Shown here piece after piece: positions 22,019 through 31,337 of a stretch of DNA of 41,655 nucleotides. The translations under genes were made by a program, and so were the position numbers. The stretch's first letter is position 1, and every line of letters starts with the position of its first letter. Under the pieces are notes generated by a model. The model made no database searches. It was given only the letters and a program-made list of their open reading frames with translations, and was not told the origin of the DNA. The stretch is from Perkinsus marinus ATCC 50983 (lineage: Eukaryota; Perkinsozoa; Perkinsida; Perkinsidae), in the NCBI RefSeq assembly GCF_000006405.1, contig NW_003200720.1, positions 252,543-294,197 on the forward strand, written 5' to 3'.

Positions 22019-22803
22019 GTGCACTGTTCTACTCAACGACTAGAGCAGAACGGGGTAGATAGAAAAGGGCAGATGTGTACAGACGAGTTAGAAGCCATAC
22101 ATGAGCTGAGGGACAGGGCTATGTGGACAGTGCACGAGTATATCAGTAGAGGGAATCTTGACTATCAGTCACGACGATTTTGGTATATTACTGAGGCATT
22201 GTTGGTCCTCATAAACACTAATCGTCCGATGTCGTCGTCACCACTGCCATGGGAGTGCCTTTCTGGGAGAGTCCGGAACAGCTACTTTGCCGTGTGTTTC
22301 CTCAATCATGCAGACCGCTACCGCGAGTAATGTGATGTGAGTGAGTCTGATGCATAGGTTCGCCATCAACTGTCTTCATGGGTCTAGAATGGTTGTTGTA
22401 TTTTGCGAAAGGTATGGTGTATATTTTATTCATGCGTTGTTGACATCGTCGCCCACGATTCGTGGGACTTTGAATGGAATGCTCCGGTTTAGAGTCAAGA
22501 TGGTTCGCATTATCCTTAGCATCAGTATTAATGAGTTCAGGTTGAATACCTTATTAAGAATTTTTGTTACCCTGTGGATGCTGACCACTCCATCGTCCAA
22601 TAGTTGTGTGGTGTGGAATCCGTCTGCCCAATGTGTTCCTCCTAACTATGGCTAGTAGGAGGCTGTATAATACAGCCTGTATTGTTGCTATTGTATTCGA
22701 ATCCTATTTTTTCGCTAGTGTTACAAGGCAATGTCAACAGGATCCATGGTGTCGAACAGCAGCCCAACGGGTGATCAATTTTGTCAATACCATTCCAACT
22801 TGA
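22019..22803 (+). CDS. Unrecognised multi-exon gene (approximate limits)
   Basis: The first clear exon encodes a charged helical stretch including CTDELEAIHELRDRAM, YISRGNLDYQSRRFWY and ITEALLVLINTN, up to about 22270. A plausible 43-nt intron (GTCCGGAAC to CATGCAG, ending 22313) has the branch-like TTTCCTCAATC and leads to TATASNV, then a GTGAGT donor near 22335. Later coding is unclear. The last open stretch (22648-22803) starts at an ATG and encodes a hydrophobic segment followed by RQCQQDPWCRTAAQRVINFV and a stop; it could be the final exon or a separate small secreted protein of 51 residues. No family recognised. The true start is not found. Confidence 0.4.
22660..22678. repeat. Perfect palindrome, 9 bp arms with 1-nt centre
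   Basis: AGGCTGTAT, a single A, then ATACAGCCT. An adjoining 7-bp pair (CCTCCTA at 22638 and TAGGAGG at 22656) partly overlaps it, giving alternative hairpins. Confidence 0.9.
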
Positions 22804-23184
22804 AGTCAATGGTAGAGGGTTCAGTTAGTTAGTCGAGGGTAGTTCACCTAGGAGACGAATGTTCAACTGTTGGGGTCGTCGAGTTCGTGGACTATGGAGA
22901 TTCTCATGTTCTCGCTGCATCATGATGAGGTCGAGTCGAAATTTATTTTCAAGGGAGTCGCTGGCTTCAATTTTTTGCCTGGCTCAAGATGTAGCATCAT
23001 CATCTCTCCGTTCGAGCATGAGAGGTCGGTTTAGCTCTACCAAAATGTGCGGAGGGTCGTCATATTACTATATATGGTGAACTCGGGGAAAGGTTATGTC
23101 TATGTCTCTTTGGAGTCATTCGAATGACCAGGGAAGGAATGAGCTCATGTTATGATGTATGATCATGACTGAAGTTGTTGGTTC

Positions 23185-26100
23185 ATGGTACATCACTCTG
23201 AAGTCGTGAATGCAAGGGGAACTCCTTCAAGTCGCGGTCTGACTACACCATTGATTATACTCATGGTGTTGGTCCTCATCTGTGTTATGATGAACACGTA
23301 GGTCTGCTGTTGCTACTCCTCATGGGCAATCAGGATGCTATCATCCATTACCTCAGATTTTACGTCCACACCACCACGACTCTGAGGCTTGGGCGTTTGG
23401 AAGATGTAGCATAGAGTGAGGGCCAGTACGTGCTCGATGGGCTATTCAGATTGTTGCTGAATTATTGTCCCAATTCGAGAGTCATAAAATTGCTGTTATC
23501 CAATCATTGCAAATGGGTACGTCATTCTTTTTCTAGTGGAAATCAGTGGCGTAGTTGACAGGTTACACCAAGACTGCTGAGCCGAACTCGCTCACTACGA
23601 TCGAGATTGTCCCTGCTGGGGATATTAAGCCTGAAGCAACCGTATCTGGTTCAACTCGTGCAGTAGGCATTCTGGATTTCATCGTAGTTGAGATGATTGC
23701 CATCAGAGTGTTGCCCGTGGGAGAGGATCGCTGAGGCTTCCGCGCCAAAGGGCTTTCGTCGACTTGGAGGCTCTGAAGGGGCAGACCGATGTGGAATTGA
23801 AGAAAATGGGTTTCGGTAAGCAAATGCGATTGGTCATTGACATTTACTTTGGCTGGAGGAATGGACGAACGCTACCTCAACTCGATGCTGAGGAGAGTCA
23901 GCAGCAATGTTGATCGAATTCTCAAGGATATTCCTCACGAGAAGGTAAGGCAATGGGCAGTGCCAGGGGAATATGCATATGGTCAACTACATGTGTTGGT
24001 GACAAGATGAAAATTCTGGGAGGAAATTTAGGGAGGTTCCTACTGATTCCTACACATTTCTATCCGAAGTCTTACGCTAATTCTTATGGTTAGTGAGGGA
24101 ACTCCTGAGCTCAGCTGAATAAAGCGAACATATATTCTGACACTGGTTACGAATACAGGGCGGAGCGGTGTCCTTTTCGGTCAAGTATTCGAGTGATATC
24201 ATTTCTAGAGTAACTCTCCGTAACTGCTGATTGTATTTGGGTCCACATAACGGGTTGATACGATTCTTAATAAGAGTTATAAGTCAACAGCTCGAAAGAA
24301 GTGGAGGAGTTACACTTTGACAGTGTTTCTGTCTGTCGAGTCCAACTTCGATAATTTAGTATGGGAACGATGAACTGTACATAGATCTTCAAAATACGTG
24401 TCCAATCGAGTCGGTGTGATATACGAAATTTCATTTTAAATTCATAGTTGGAGACATGCATGGTATCAACTGATGGGCCTTTCGTGAAGCGGAAGAGGAA
24501 GCGTCTTCCTTTCAGAGGTCGGCATTGATATTATTCGCGGACACCTTCTGGGGTAAACAACAGGATAATCGACTATACGAACCATGTCCAGTGAAATGTG
24601 AATATACCAACGATCGTCAACGAGCCGGACAGGGTGATGATAATGTGAACGCTACTGCAATCTGAAGTAGTCAGTGCTTGTAGCCCATGGAGTGGTCCAT
24701 CACATGGTCGACTTCCAACGTTTTACTACGGATAATAAGCCGGCTAATCAGCGTTGGATAGCCCTGCAAATTGAACCTGACAACCTCCACACTAGAATGA
24801 GAGATCGCGAACTGCTAGCCCATGTAGGGGACCTCAGCTTTGACCAGACGGGAAGGTGATCTTTCAGTTCGATGCAACGGCTAGTTCCATAATAAATGGT
24901 CATTACCCTGAAGCACAGGAATCTGGTAGGGGACCTCTTCTGTATCTTCGCATAGTGAACCTCGGATATTTCTGTCAGATGTGCAATATTGAATATTCAA
25001 TTTCCCTGTGAATTCATGAGTTTGGTCTTCCATCATCAGAGTACCGTTTTCAGGCGTAGCGAAGCATATTTTGACTCCGCTATTGTCAGACTATTTTTTT
25101 GAGGATCCTCGTTTCTGGATGCCCTCGAAAGTGAGTCATTATCGTTATTGATGATCATCATTGGTTTTGGAAGGTACCATTCGAAAAACGAAGTAAAAAT
25201 GCAGTCTATTTACAACGAGCATGCGATTCGCCTACGGGGCGTGCGGAATTCGTACCACTCCGCGAGTTATTCCTGATGGCGCGTGTCGTGGATGTAGGTC
25301 CGTGAATTGATGAGCCACTACCCCGTGGACAGCATGGGACCTTGTCTCCATAACAAGGACGATACTCGAGCTACCGGAGCTCCCACTGATTTACTCCAAC
25401 AGTAAACCTTCGCCGTGCGTGCCTATCGGGAGGATCTGGGCGTATCTTCAGATATCTTTTTTATATTGCGATTGAGCCTTATGAACTGTACTGTTCTGAT
25501 AAGATTGCTCGCGCGATGACAGTGAGGAAATCCATTCGATTAGATTTACGAAAGGATATTTTTCTCAGGGAGGAGCGATAGTTATATTCCGGGGTTGTCC
25601 GGAGGTGTATTGGACTCTACCGAACCATCGAGCTCTTATCAATGTTGATGATTTCTCGAGCGCAAAGGAGGTTGCGAAGTTAGTGACATGGACCTTTTTT
25701 GTATCTTGCATGGTTGAACCTAAGATACATGGAGTCGGTAGCAAACAATAAGACTCTGTGGTTGGAGCATACCAGTTGGTGGACATCTCCTGGAGAAATC
25801 AAGGAACACTTCATAAGATTCTCTAGATTCCAGTAGGGCAGAAAATGGCCGGAATGCGTCTCCTCTGAGTGATAATGGCATCTATACTAACAGCTTCTAA
25901 GGACTCAAGGAAACTGCCAACTCGAGCATAACGATATTTAATCAGAATGATAAAACGGAACTACCGAGGTCGAACAGCGGTATTAGGAGAATCATTGTGA
26001 ATATTATGACTTTATCGTTCATCCCCCATAACGATTGAAGGTTAACCTTTTATGGATTTAGATACATGCATTCCCAATGTAGAATATGCATCTTTGCTTT

Positions 26101-26744
26101 AACTGGTGAGGATCCTATGGAGGTATCCTCAACGACATGGGATCAACCATTGCTCCCTGAGGGACCTCTTGATGATGCCGAAAAGAATAAGGTGAGGAGC
26201 ACGATCGTCCCTGGGTGAGAATAGAAAGATCTTGAGGCTAGGACTGTTCGAGTCAGTGTTGGAAATTCCAACTGGAAAGCGAACATCCAACTTGTAATAT
26301 AGCGAATATATGTTCGCTTTCCTCACCTGAGCTCAGAGGTCTCCTCACTGATTATGGGAGTTTACATACGAATGCCGATAGAAATGTACAGAAATCAATG
26401 AGAGTTTCCCAAACTTCCCTCAGAATTTTATTTTCTCACCCACGTATGTGGTTGACCATTCACTTATCTTCCTATACTGGTTGAAATCGTGAAAGATCTG
26501 GAGGAAGCTTTTGAATGAATCGAATAGCATAAATTCAGCATCACCAAAAAGCCGCTGTACGTAGGTGTACGGTTGGTCAAGCAAGGGAGAGTTTTTGAGG
26601 GAGAAGTGGCAGTCGATGGCTGAGTCGTTGACCCCCGATGGTCCTCCGCCAGAATTGGAGGAGGTTACTTTCACTACGGAAGCGTTGGTTGGGACAGGTC
26701 TAATGTGCGAGTGGAGAAAGGAGCAACGCCCTGTGGGATGCTGA
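23185..26744 (+). CDS. GT10 glycosyltransferase (alpha-1,3-fucosyltransferase-like), type II membrane protein
   Basis: Golgi-type enzyme predicted to transfer fucose from GDP-fucose. The start ATG gives a short cytosolic tail and a signal-anchor helix (PLIILMVLVLICVMM), then a helical stem (LLSQFESHKIAVIQS). Exons: 23185-23297, 23357-23405, 23450-23516, 23562-23662, 23707-23815, 23859-23944, 24516-24633, 24684-24823, 24868-24925, 25054-25130, 25174-25251, 25298-25401, 25452-25521, 25569-25682, one near 26100-26191, and 26565-26744. Catalytic landmarks in order: LILFADTFWG, CPVKCEYTNDR, RWIALQIEPDN, ACDSPTGRAEF joined to VRELMSHYPVDSMGPCLHN, QYLFYIAIEPYELYCSDKIA, and PNHRALINVDDFSSAKEVA. The C-terminus is MCEWRKEQRPVGC. 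The donor-binding motif is shorter and altered compared with the usual FENS..DYxTEK. One or two exons between 25683 and 26100 are unresolved. Repeat copies sit in two of its introns. Confidence 0.88.
23966..24150 (+). repeat. Dispersed repeat family R, forward copy in a GT10 intron
   Basis: ATGGTCAACTACATGTGTTG, GAAAATTCTGGGAGGAAAT, TTAGTGAGGGAACTCCTGAG and CGAACATATATTCTGACAC give one of the most complete forward copies, inside intron 23945-24515. Confidence 0.92.
26296..26475 (-). repeat. Dispersed repeat family R, reverse copy in a GT10 intron
   Basis: GAATATATGTTCGCTTTCC, CTCACCTGAGCTCAGAGG, GAAATGTACAGAAATCAATG and CACGTATGTGGTTGACCAT mark a full reverse copy in intron 26192-26564. Confidence 0.92.
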
Positions 26745-26892
26745 CTGCTACCGTCACTGCGCCACGAAATAGTTATAGGTGACCCTACGCGGAGGCAGCC
26801 CAGGGCCGTATGCTCGCTTGGCTATGGCGCAGCGTAGATGTGAAGAGCTTCGATCGGGTTGTCTGGGAGTGCAGGCCTATCAAGTTGGTGGG

Positions 26893-26945
26893 TGGAAAAA
26901 TGGGGGTCCCGGGGATCGAACCCGCGATCTGTTAGGTACTCACCG
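26893..26945 (-). repeat. tRNA-like T-arm (- strand)
   Basis: The - strand reads GCGGGTTCGATCCCCGGGAC, a B box with a 4 of 5 bp stem. The 5' half of a tRNA is not recognisable. Confidence 0.45.
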
Positions 26946-27009
26946 TTTCTGGAAGGTCGGTGCGGAGATCGTTGAGAGTGATACAGTCAGCGTCAGCAAG
27001 ATACCTGGA

Positions 27010-27075
27010 TATGAGGTCGCAGCTGAGACTACGTGTCTCAGAGATAGATCCTCGGTTCGATTCTTCCCTCCTTCA
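27010..27075 (+). repeat. tRNA-like anticodon and T arms, Arg(ACG)-like
   Basis: TGAGA, CTACGTG, TCTCA form a perfect 5-bp anticodon stem with loop ACG. CTCGGTTCGATTCTTCC follows with a B box. The D-arm and acceptor stem do not pair. Confidence 0.45.
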
Positions 27076-27248
27076 TTTTCCGTTTAGCAGCCTTGTAGAA
27101 TGTACGCACGCACAGAGAGAGCAATCAGCCCCATGTGCAGGTTTCGCTGAAGGAGGAGTGCCCATCATCGAAGGCTCCAGTAGCCGACAATACCCAGTGT
27201 GATTGGCCTCGACATACAGACAGGTGTCACCATCGTGTCACCACTAGT

Positions 27249-30200
27249 ATGATGTTCCCTGATAGTTACTTGGAGGGTTTAGTAGAATCAGAAGGAGGCA
27301 TGACATATCCTACTATAGGAGGTCCGATCACTGAGTCGCGTGGGTGAGCTCGTCCTCATTCAGAAGCTATGAGGAGGTGTACAGCAATGGGTCGACGATG
27401 CACTGGTGTTACACATAATCCTAGGGAGTTCCCAGTTGTCTTTTCTCTGCGGAGGTGGGTTAAGAGAGCTTCGCTCCACCAAAGTTTTCTCGTCGCAGTG
27501 GGAAGCAAATTCAGCGATCTCCGTCTGGGGAGGTATCTCACTTTAAGCCTCCTTGTGCTGATGCGATACGCTGATCATGTTCGTGTCCTTCAATGTGGTG
27601 GGTAGGAGTGGCGTTGATTCAATAATCCTATGGGGTACAATCTTGGGGTGGTTCGCGGAGGAGTGGTATGAGAGATGATCCCAACAGTATCCTCATGTTG
27701 TCGGCCTCCGCTTTGCCACCATCCACGGTGAGGCCTGGCCTCAGCCTCCCGCCTCCGCAGGGTTCCGCTCTTGATCAACTCGGCGATGGCAATCGAGGGT
27801 AGTCCTCCCCTTTAACAGACGGCTCATGGGTTGGCCTTCAGGCAGATGAGGCCATCGACTGGACAGAGTCGTCGGACATCTCTTCCCTCGAGGACTCCTG
27901 GCTCTGCTGGGTCATCATCGATACAGCTCGACAGCAGTGCAGGGGATGCGAGGTATAGTTTATCTCTTCGTTGGAGGACTTGTTCATTGACGCTGCTTTG
28001 CTGAATCCGCACTTCGCGATGGGAAAAAATCGGATGTATTGAGTCCCTGTTGGTGTCTCTAGGATAGTTCTACATGGTTTGCGAACTAGATTGCTCACGA
28101 GCACGTTTTCAACATGATCGGCTACTTCATCGTAAGTTCGGAAAATTTATCAAAAGCAGTCGGTAAAAAGTTAAAAGGAAGACATTTTTTGCAAAAAAGT
28201 GGGTAAATTATCGAAAAAATTCAGGCAAAACATCAAATTGATCTGGAAATGTCGTGGTCTTGGGTTACTAGCTCGTTCTTATTCCTTGGAAGTGGACGGA
28301 TTCATTGCTGTCTTCACACTCGTTCAATCTTCAGGTTGGGCTGTCTCCCAAAAGTTATCACATCAGAGGGCGAGCAAGATTGTGCGCACGGCGAAGATTT
28401 TGATTGGACCACAGTGGGGTGTTGATGACGAAGATATCTTTTCTAGTGCTGACCGTTGTCAGGTCTGTGAGCAGTCACTACATGCTTTCAAATCGATAGC
28501 ACAGGTCAACTAGAGCACTGTGGGAATGTTTAGGGATATTCAATCATGTGATTTCAGTTGCGACTGTGTAGGGAGGAGGAGGATGAAATAAGGAACAATA
28601 AGGATTGGCCTTATCTGTGAGCGGAGTGAAGCTCTTTTTTGATGCAACCGTCATATACAGGCCGCCTCCGAAGGACCCTCGACGACCTACCCTTTGCTTG
28701 GATGTTGACGACACACTCACGTTGATGTCCTATGAATTCTTATACCAATCAGGTGATCACTATCTCGTCTACGCTCCGTCGTCCCTCTGGTCGTGATGAT
28801 GGCCTTGTGATGTCTTTCGCTCTTCTATTCCCTGGTGTAGCCGAATCACTCGGATCGATTGAGGGACGTTGAATCTTCCGAGGGCTCCAAAGAGTCAATC
28901 AGTATATCGCGTGGTTGTGGTTAAGCAAAACCGAGATAGGTCACGAACCCGAAGACGAAGAAAGCTCCCAGGGTTTTATGAGGGTCTATGCCGATCCTTC
29001 AGACAAAGAAAACTCGGAATCAGTAGGGAGCCCGGCCCTCTTGCTTCCCAACATCACTGTCATGCTCATCAGGCGTACATCTTCCTCCGCCCATGGGTGA
29101 GGCTCTTCCTCACTTATTGGGCCAGTAAGTTCGAGATCGTTATCTTCACGGCTGGGTGTAAAAGCTATGGTGAGAAGCTGACGGTGGAGGTCTCGGAAGG
29201 GGACGTTTGTCTCGTCAGCTGATCAGGTTGTGGACTTCCTCGATCCGCATGGTGTGTTGGTATCACACAGACTTTATCGTCAGCATTGCACGGTACGAGT
29301 CCCCGTTAACCTGCTGGATGAGAATGTCCTCCCTTTAGGAGTTCTTCGACAACGAGAAAGAATCCACTATCCTTGTGAAGGACCTGAAGTGCCTTGGGAG
29401 GGATCTCAAACGAACCGTCCTTCTGGACAATAATCTGTATTTGCCTCGGTACGTCGAAAGTGATGAGGCCATCCCTTCATAGGTGTTGTTTTGCATTCCA
29501 TCTTGACAATGGAATTCCAATTAAGAAGTAGGTCGTCATCGTCGTGACATCCGTTGAATGAGTAGACAAAGCTGTAGTTACCTTGGTGACTATCGGGACC
29601 GAGAGCTGAGCAGAGTGAATAGAGTGTTGGACACAGCCCTGTTGGCAATAGACCTGACAGGGAGTGTACAACCCCTCCTTAGACGACTGTTAGTGCTCCT
29701 TTCGGAGTGAGTCACATGTTGATCAAAGATAGCAGGTTTAAAATTCATCCAGCGTATAAAAGCTATGTGAGGCAACATGACGATGATGGAAGCAGTAGTG
29801 ATTATGGTGATGAAGCCACACCATCTATTGCGAGTGGAATGTCGACGCCTGTGGGAACTCGGGTTACCGATTTGGAGAAAGGTGAGGACTTGATAGATCT
29901 CACTAGTTACAGGATACGATTTGATGATTTGGCTATCATTTGAGATGATGTTAAAACGACCTGAGTGACTACTGGAATCGAGAGTCGAACTCGGGATTTA
30001 TCGCGTGTGAGGCGATCGTTGTAACCAACTAGAACACTCCAGCTGTTGTATATTGTCAATAACATCAACTGGGGATTCATAGAATATTTTCGGCGACTGA
30101 ATTGTTCGTATTGATGTTGAATCTCCTATTCAGTACTGTGTTGTGCTCACCACTTGGAGTCGCAAGAATCTGCAGAAGCGCTCCCTCAGGTTCAGCCACA

Positions 30201-31253
30201 GAAGCCACACCACGCCTGTACAGTGTGCGTCGTCAACATTACAAACAGCTCAGCGAGGGAGATGGTGAAGTGACGAGACTACACCCTCACAAGCATACCC
30301 GGCATACGGCTAGCAGCAGTAGCAGCGTTATACGGGTCGTTCATCATACAGATGGTAGAGTAAAAAGTGTCACGTGTGAGAATCGAACCTGTGCCTGGCA
30401 GGAGTAGCGGAGAGTTTGGAAATGCAGAGCGAATCGGGATCAGAGCATTTGATGTCTCCCACAGGACTGCATCAACGGGATATCGGAAAGAGAGGCGTGA
30501 TCATCGAAGAGAAAGAGGGCGAACCGCCTAAGGATGTGCTTATACTGTACAACCCGAATGAAGTGAGTCAGCGAAGAGCCTCTTTGAACGACTTGTCAAA
30601 TTCACTCAGACGGATCCTCATTGTTTTATACCGTCCCCATCACAATCTCCATCATTCGTTGATCATGCGAGTAAGGAGAGTAGAGCTGGTAAACGGCATG
30701 GCACACGTACCCGATGGACAGGTCATTGTGATAACATCCTACCGAGTACGTCTGGTGATGAAATCGATCCACGAGGAGAGCCCTGGTCCAACCCCCTGGG
30801 AGCGTGAGGAAGAGGTTTCGATGCTCCTTCCTGTGTACCACCTGCCTTCCAAGATACCCGAGATCGCTCCCGCCGCCGAAGTCGTCTCCAGATCGATCAA
30901 TTGATTCAGTACCTGCCACCTCCCCGTGCGAGCCTCAAACAAGCAGCAGACTATCGGGTGAATCGATCGACTCTTCGTTCGTGGAGTTGTTATTGAAAGT
31001 TGTCAGGCCCTTTCGAAATCTCAGAAATAGCGAGATTCAACTCAGTAGGTCGTTCGAGTGTCGGTAGCGTGGGGAGTAGTAGCAGTCGATATTCGGTCAA
31101 TCTGTCGACCCGATCTCTCCTCATGGTCACTTCACCAAACACAGGCTGCCACCTACCGAGCTATAGTATGCTGCAGCCTAGGGTATAACAAAGGAGAGAA
31201 TAGTTGTTCAATTGAATGCAGTGTCCTGGCATGGCTTCCTTCCCGGCAATTAA
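27249..31253 (+). CDS. FCP1/SCP-like (NIF domain) protein phosphatase with long Ser/Pro-rich tail
   Basis: HAD-type Ser/Thr phosphatase of the NLI-interacting-factor family, whose known members act on the RNA polymerase II C-terminal domain and other proteins. The catalytic DxDxT motif is intact: LCLDVDDTLTLMSYEF in exon 28661-28752. Next come AYIFLRPWVRLFL and FEIVIFTAG (29073-29183), VVDFLDPHG and RLYRQHCT (29227-29292), TILVKDLKCLGRDLKRTVLL (29339-29448), HLDNGIPIK (29483-29527) and LGDYRDRELSRVNRVLD (29578-29706). Then a low-complexity tail: DDDGSSSDYGDEATPS, PSPSQSPSFVDHASKES, PRSLPPPKSSPDRS and SSVGSVGSSSSRYS. The most likely stop is TAA at 31251-31253. N-terminal exons (for example MMFPDSYLEGLVESEGG near 27250 and DEAIDWTESSDISSLEDSW near 27850) are provisional. 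Several introns are very short (29449-29482, 29707-29735). Substrate unknown. Confidence 0.85.
29971..30043 (-). tRNA. tRNA-Val(CAC)-like gene or pseudogene inside a host intron
   Basis: On the - strand the acceptor arms GCTGGAG and TTCCAGT pair fully with two G-U. The anticodon stem ATCGC/GCGAT is perfect around loop CTCACAC (anticodon CAC, valine). The T-arm CCGAG-TTCGACT-CTCGA pairs at 4 of 5. The D-stem is weak (3 bp at best). It lies antisense in an intron of the phosphatase gene. It is the best-preserved of the tRNA-like modules here and may be functional. Confidence 0.5.
30365..30400 (-). repeat. tRNA-like B box in a ~70-nt intron (- strand)
   Basis: The - strand contains CAGGTTCGATTCTCAC. 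The T-stem does not pair well. The containing intron starts GTAGAGT near 30357 and ends near 30426. Confidence 0.35.
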
Positions 31254-31337
31254 ATAAGTTGCGTTCTAATGTCTATGTAGCGGGTCAGGAGTGTGAGGAC
31301 TCCCATGGTCTAGCCAGACGTCATCCGATGTTGGATA

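Larger units (their letters stand above)
26745..27248. other. Spacer between GT10 and the phosphatase gene, with two tRNA-like modules
   Basis: Contains a - strand B box (26893-26945) and a + strand tRNA-like piece (27010-27075). From 27135 an open frame leads into the first plausible exon of the phosphatase gene, so the promoter probably lies here. No other gene is seen. Confidence 0.5.

Noticed and set aside
22880-22930. VEFVDYGDSH, resembling a Tudor-domain core
   Set aside because: Only about ten residues match, the frame closes quickly, and the GT10 start lies downstream.
23790-23944. A UBA- or SAM-like stretch (LKKMGF ... SNVDRIL)
   Set aside because: Splicing places it in the helical stem of the GT10 protein, and the match is limited to a few residues.
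26779-27087. A + strand protein containing GDRTRDLLG
   Set aside because: Again the translation of an antisense tRNA T-arm; no other coding support.
30660-30903. An open frame resembling a GRAM/PH-like strand (VIVITSYRVRLVM), suggesting myotubularin
   Set aside because: It runs across two good introns (30550-30608 region and the GTAAAC donor near 30695). The spliced frame is instead Ser/Pro-rich and continues the phosphatase tail.
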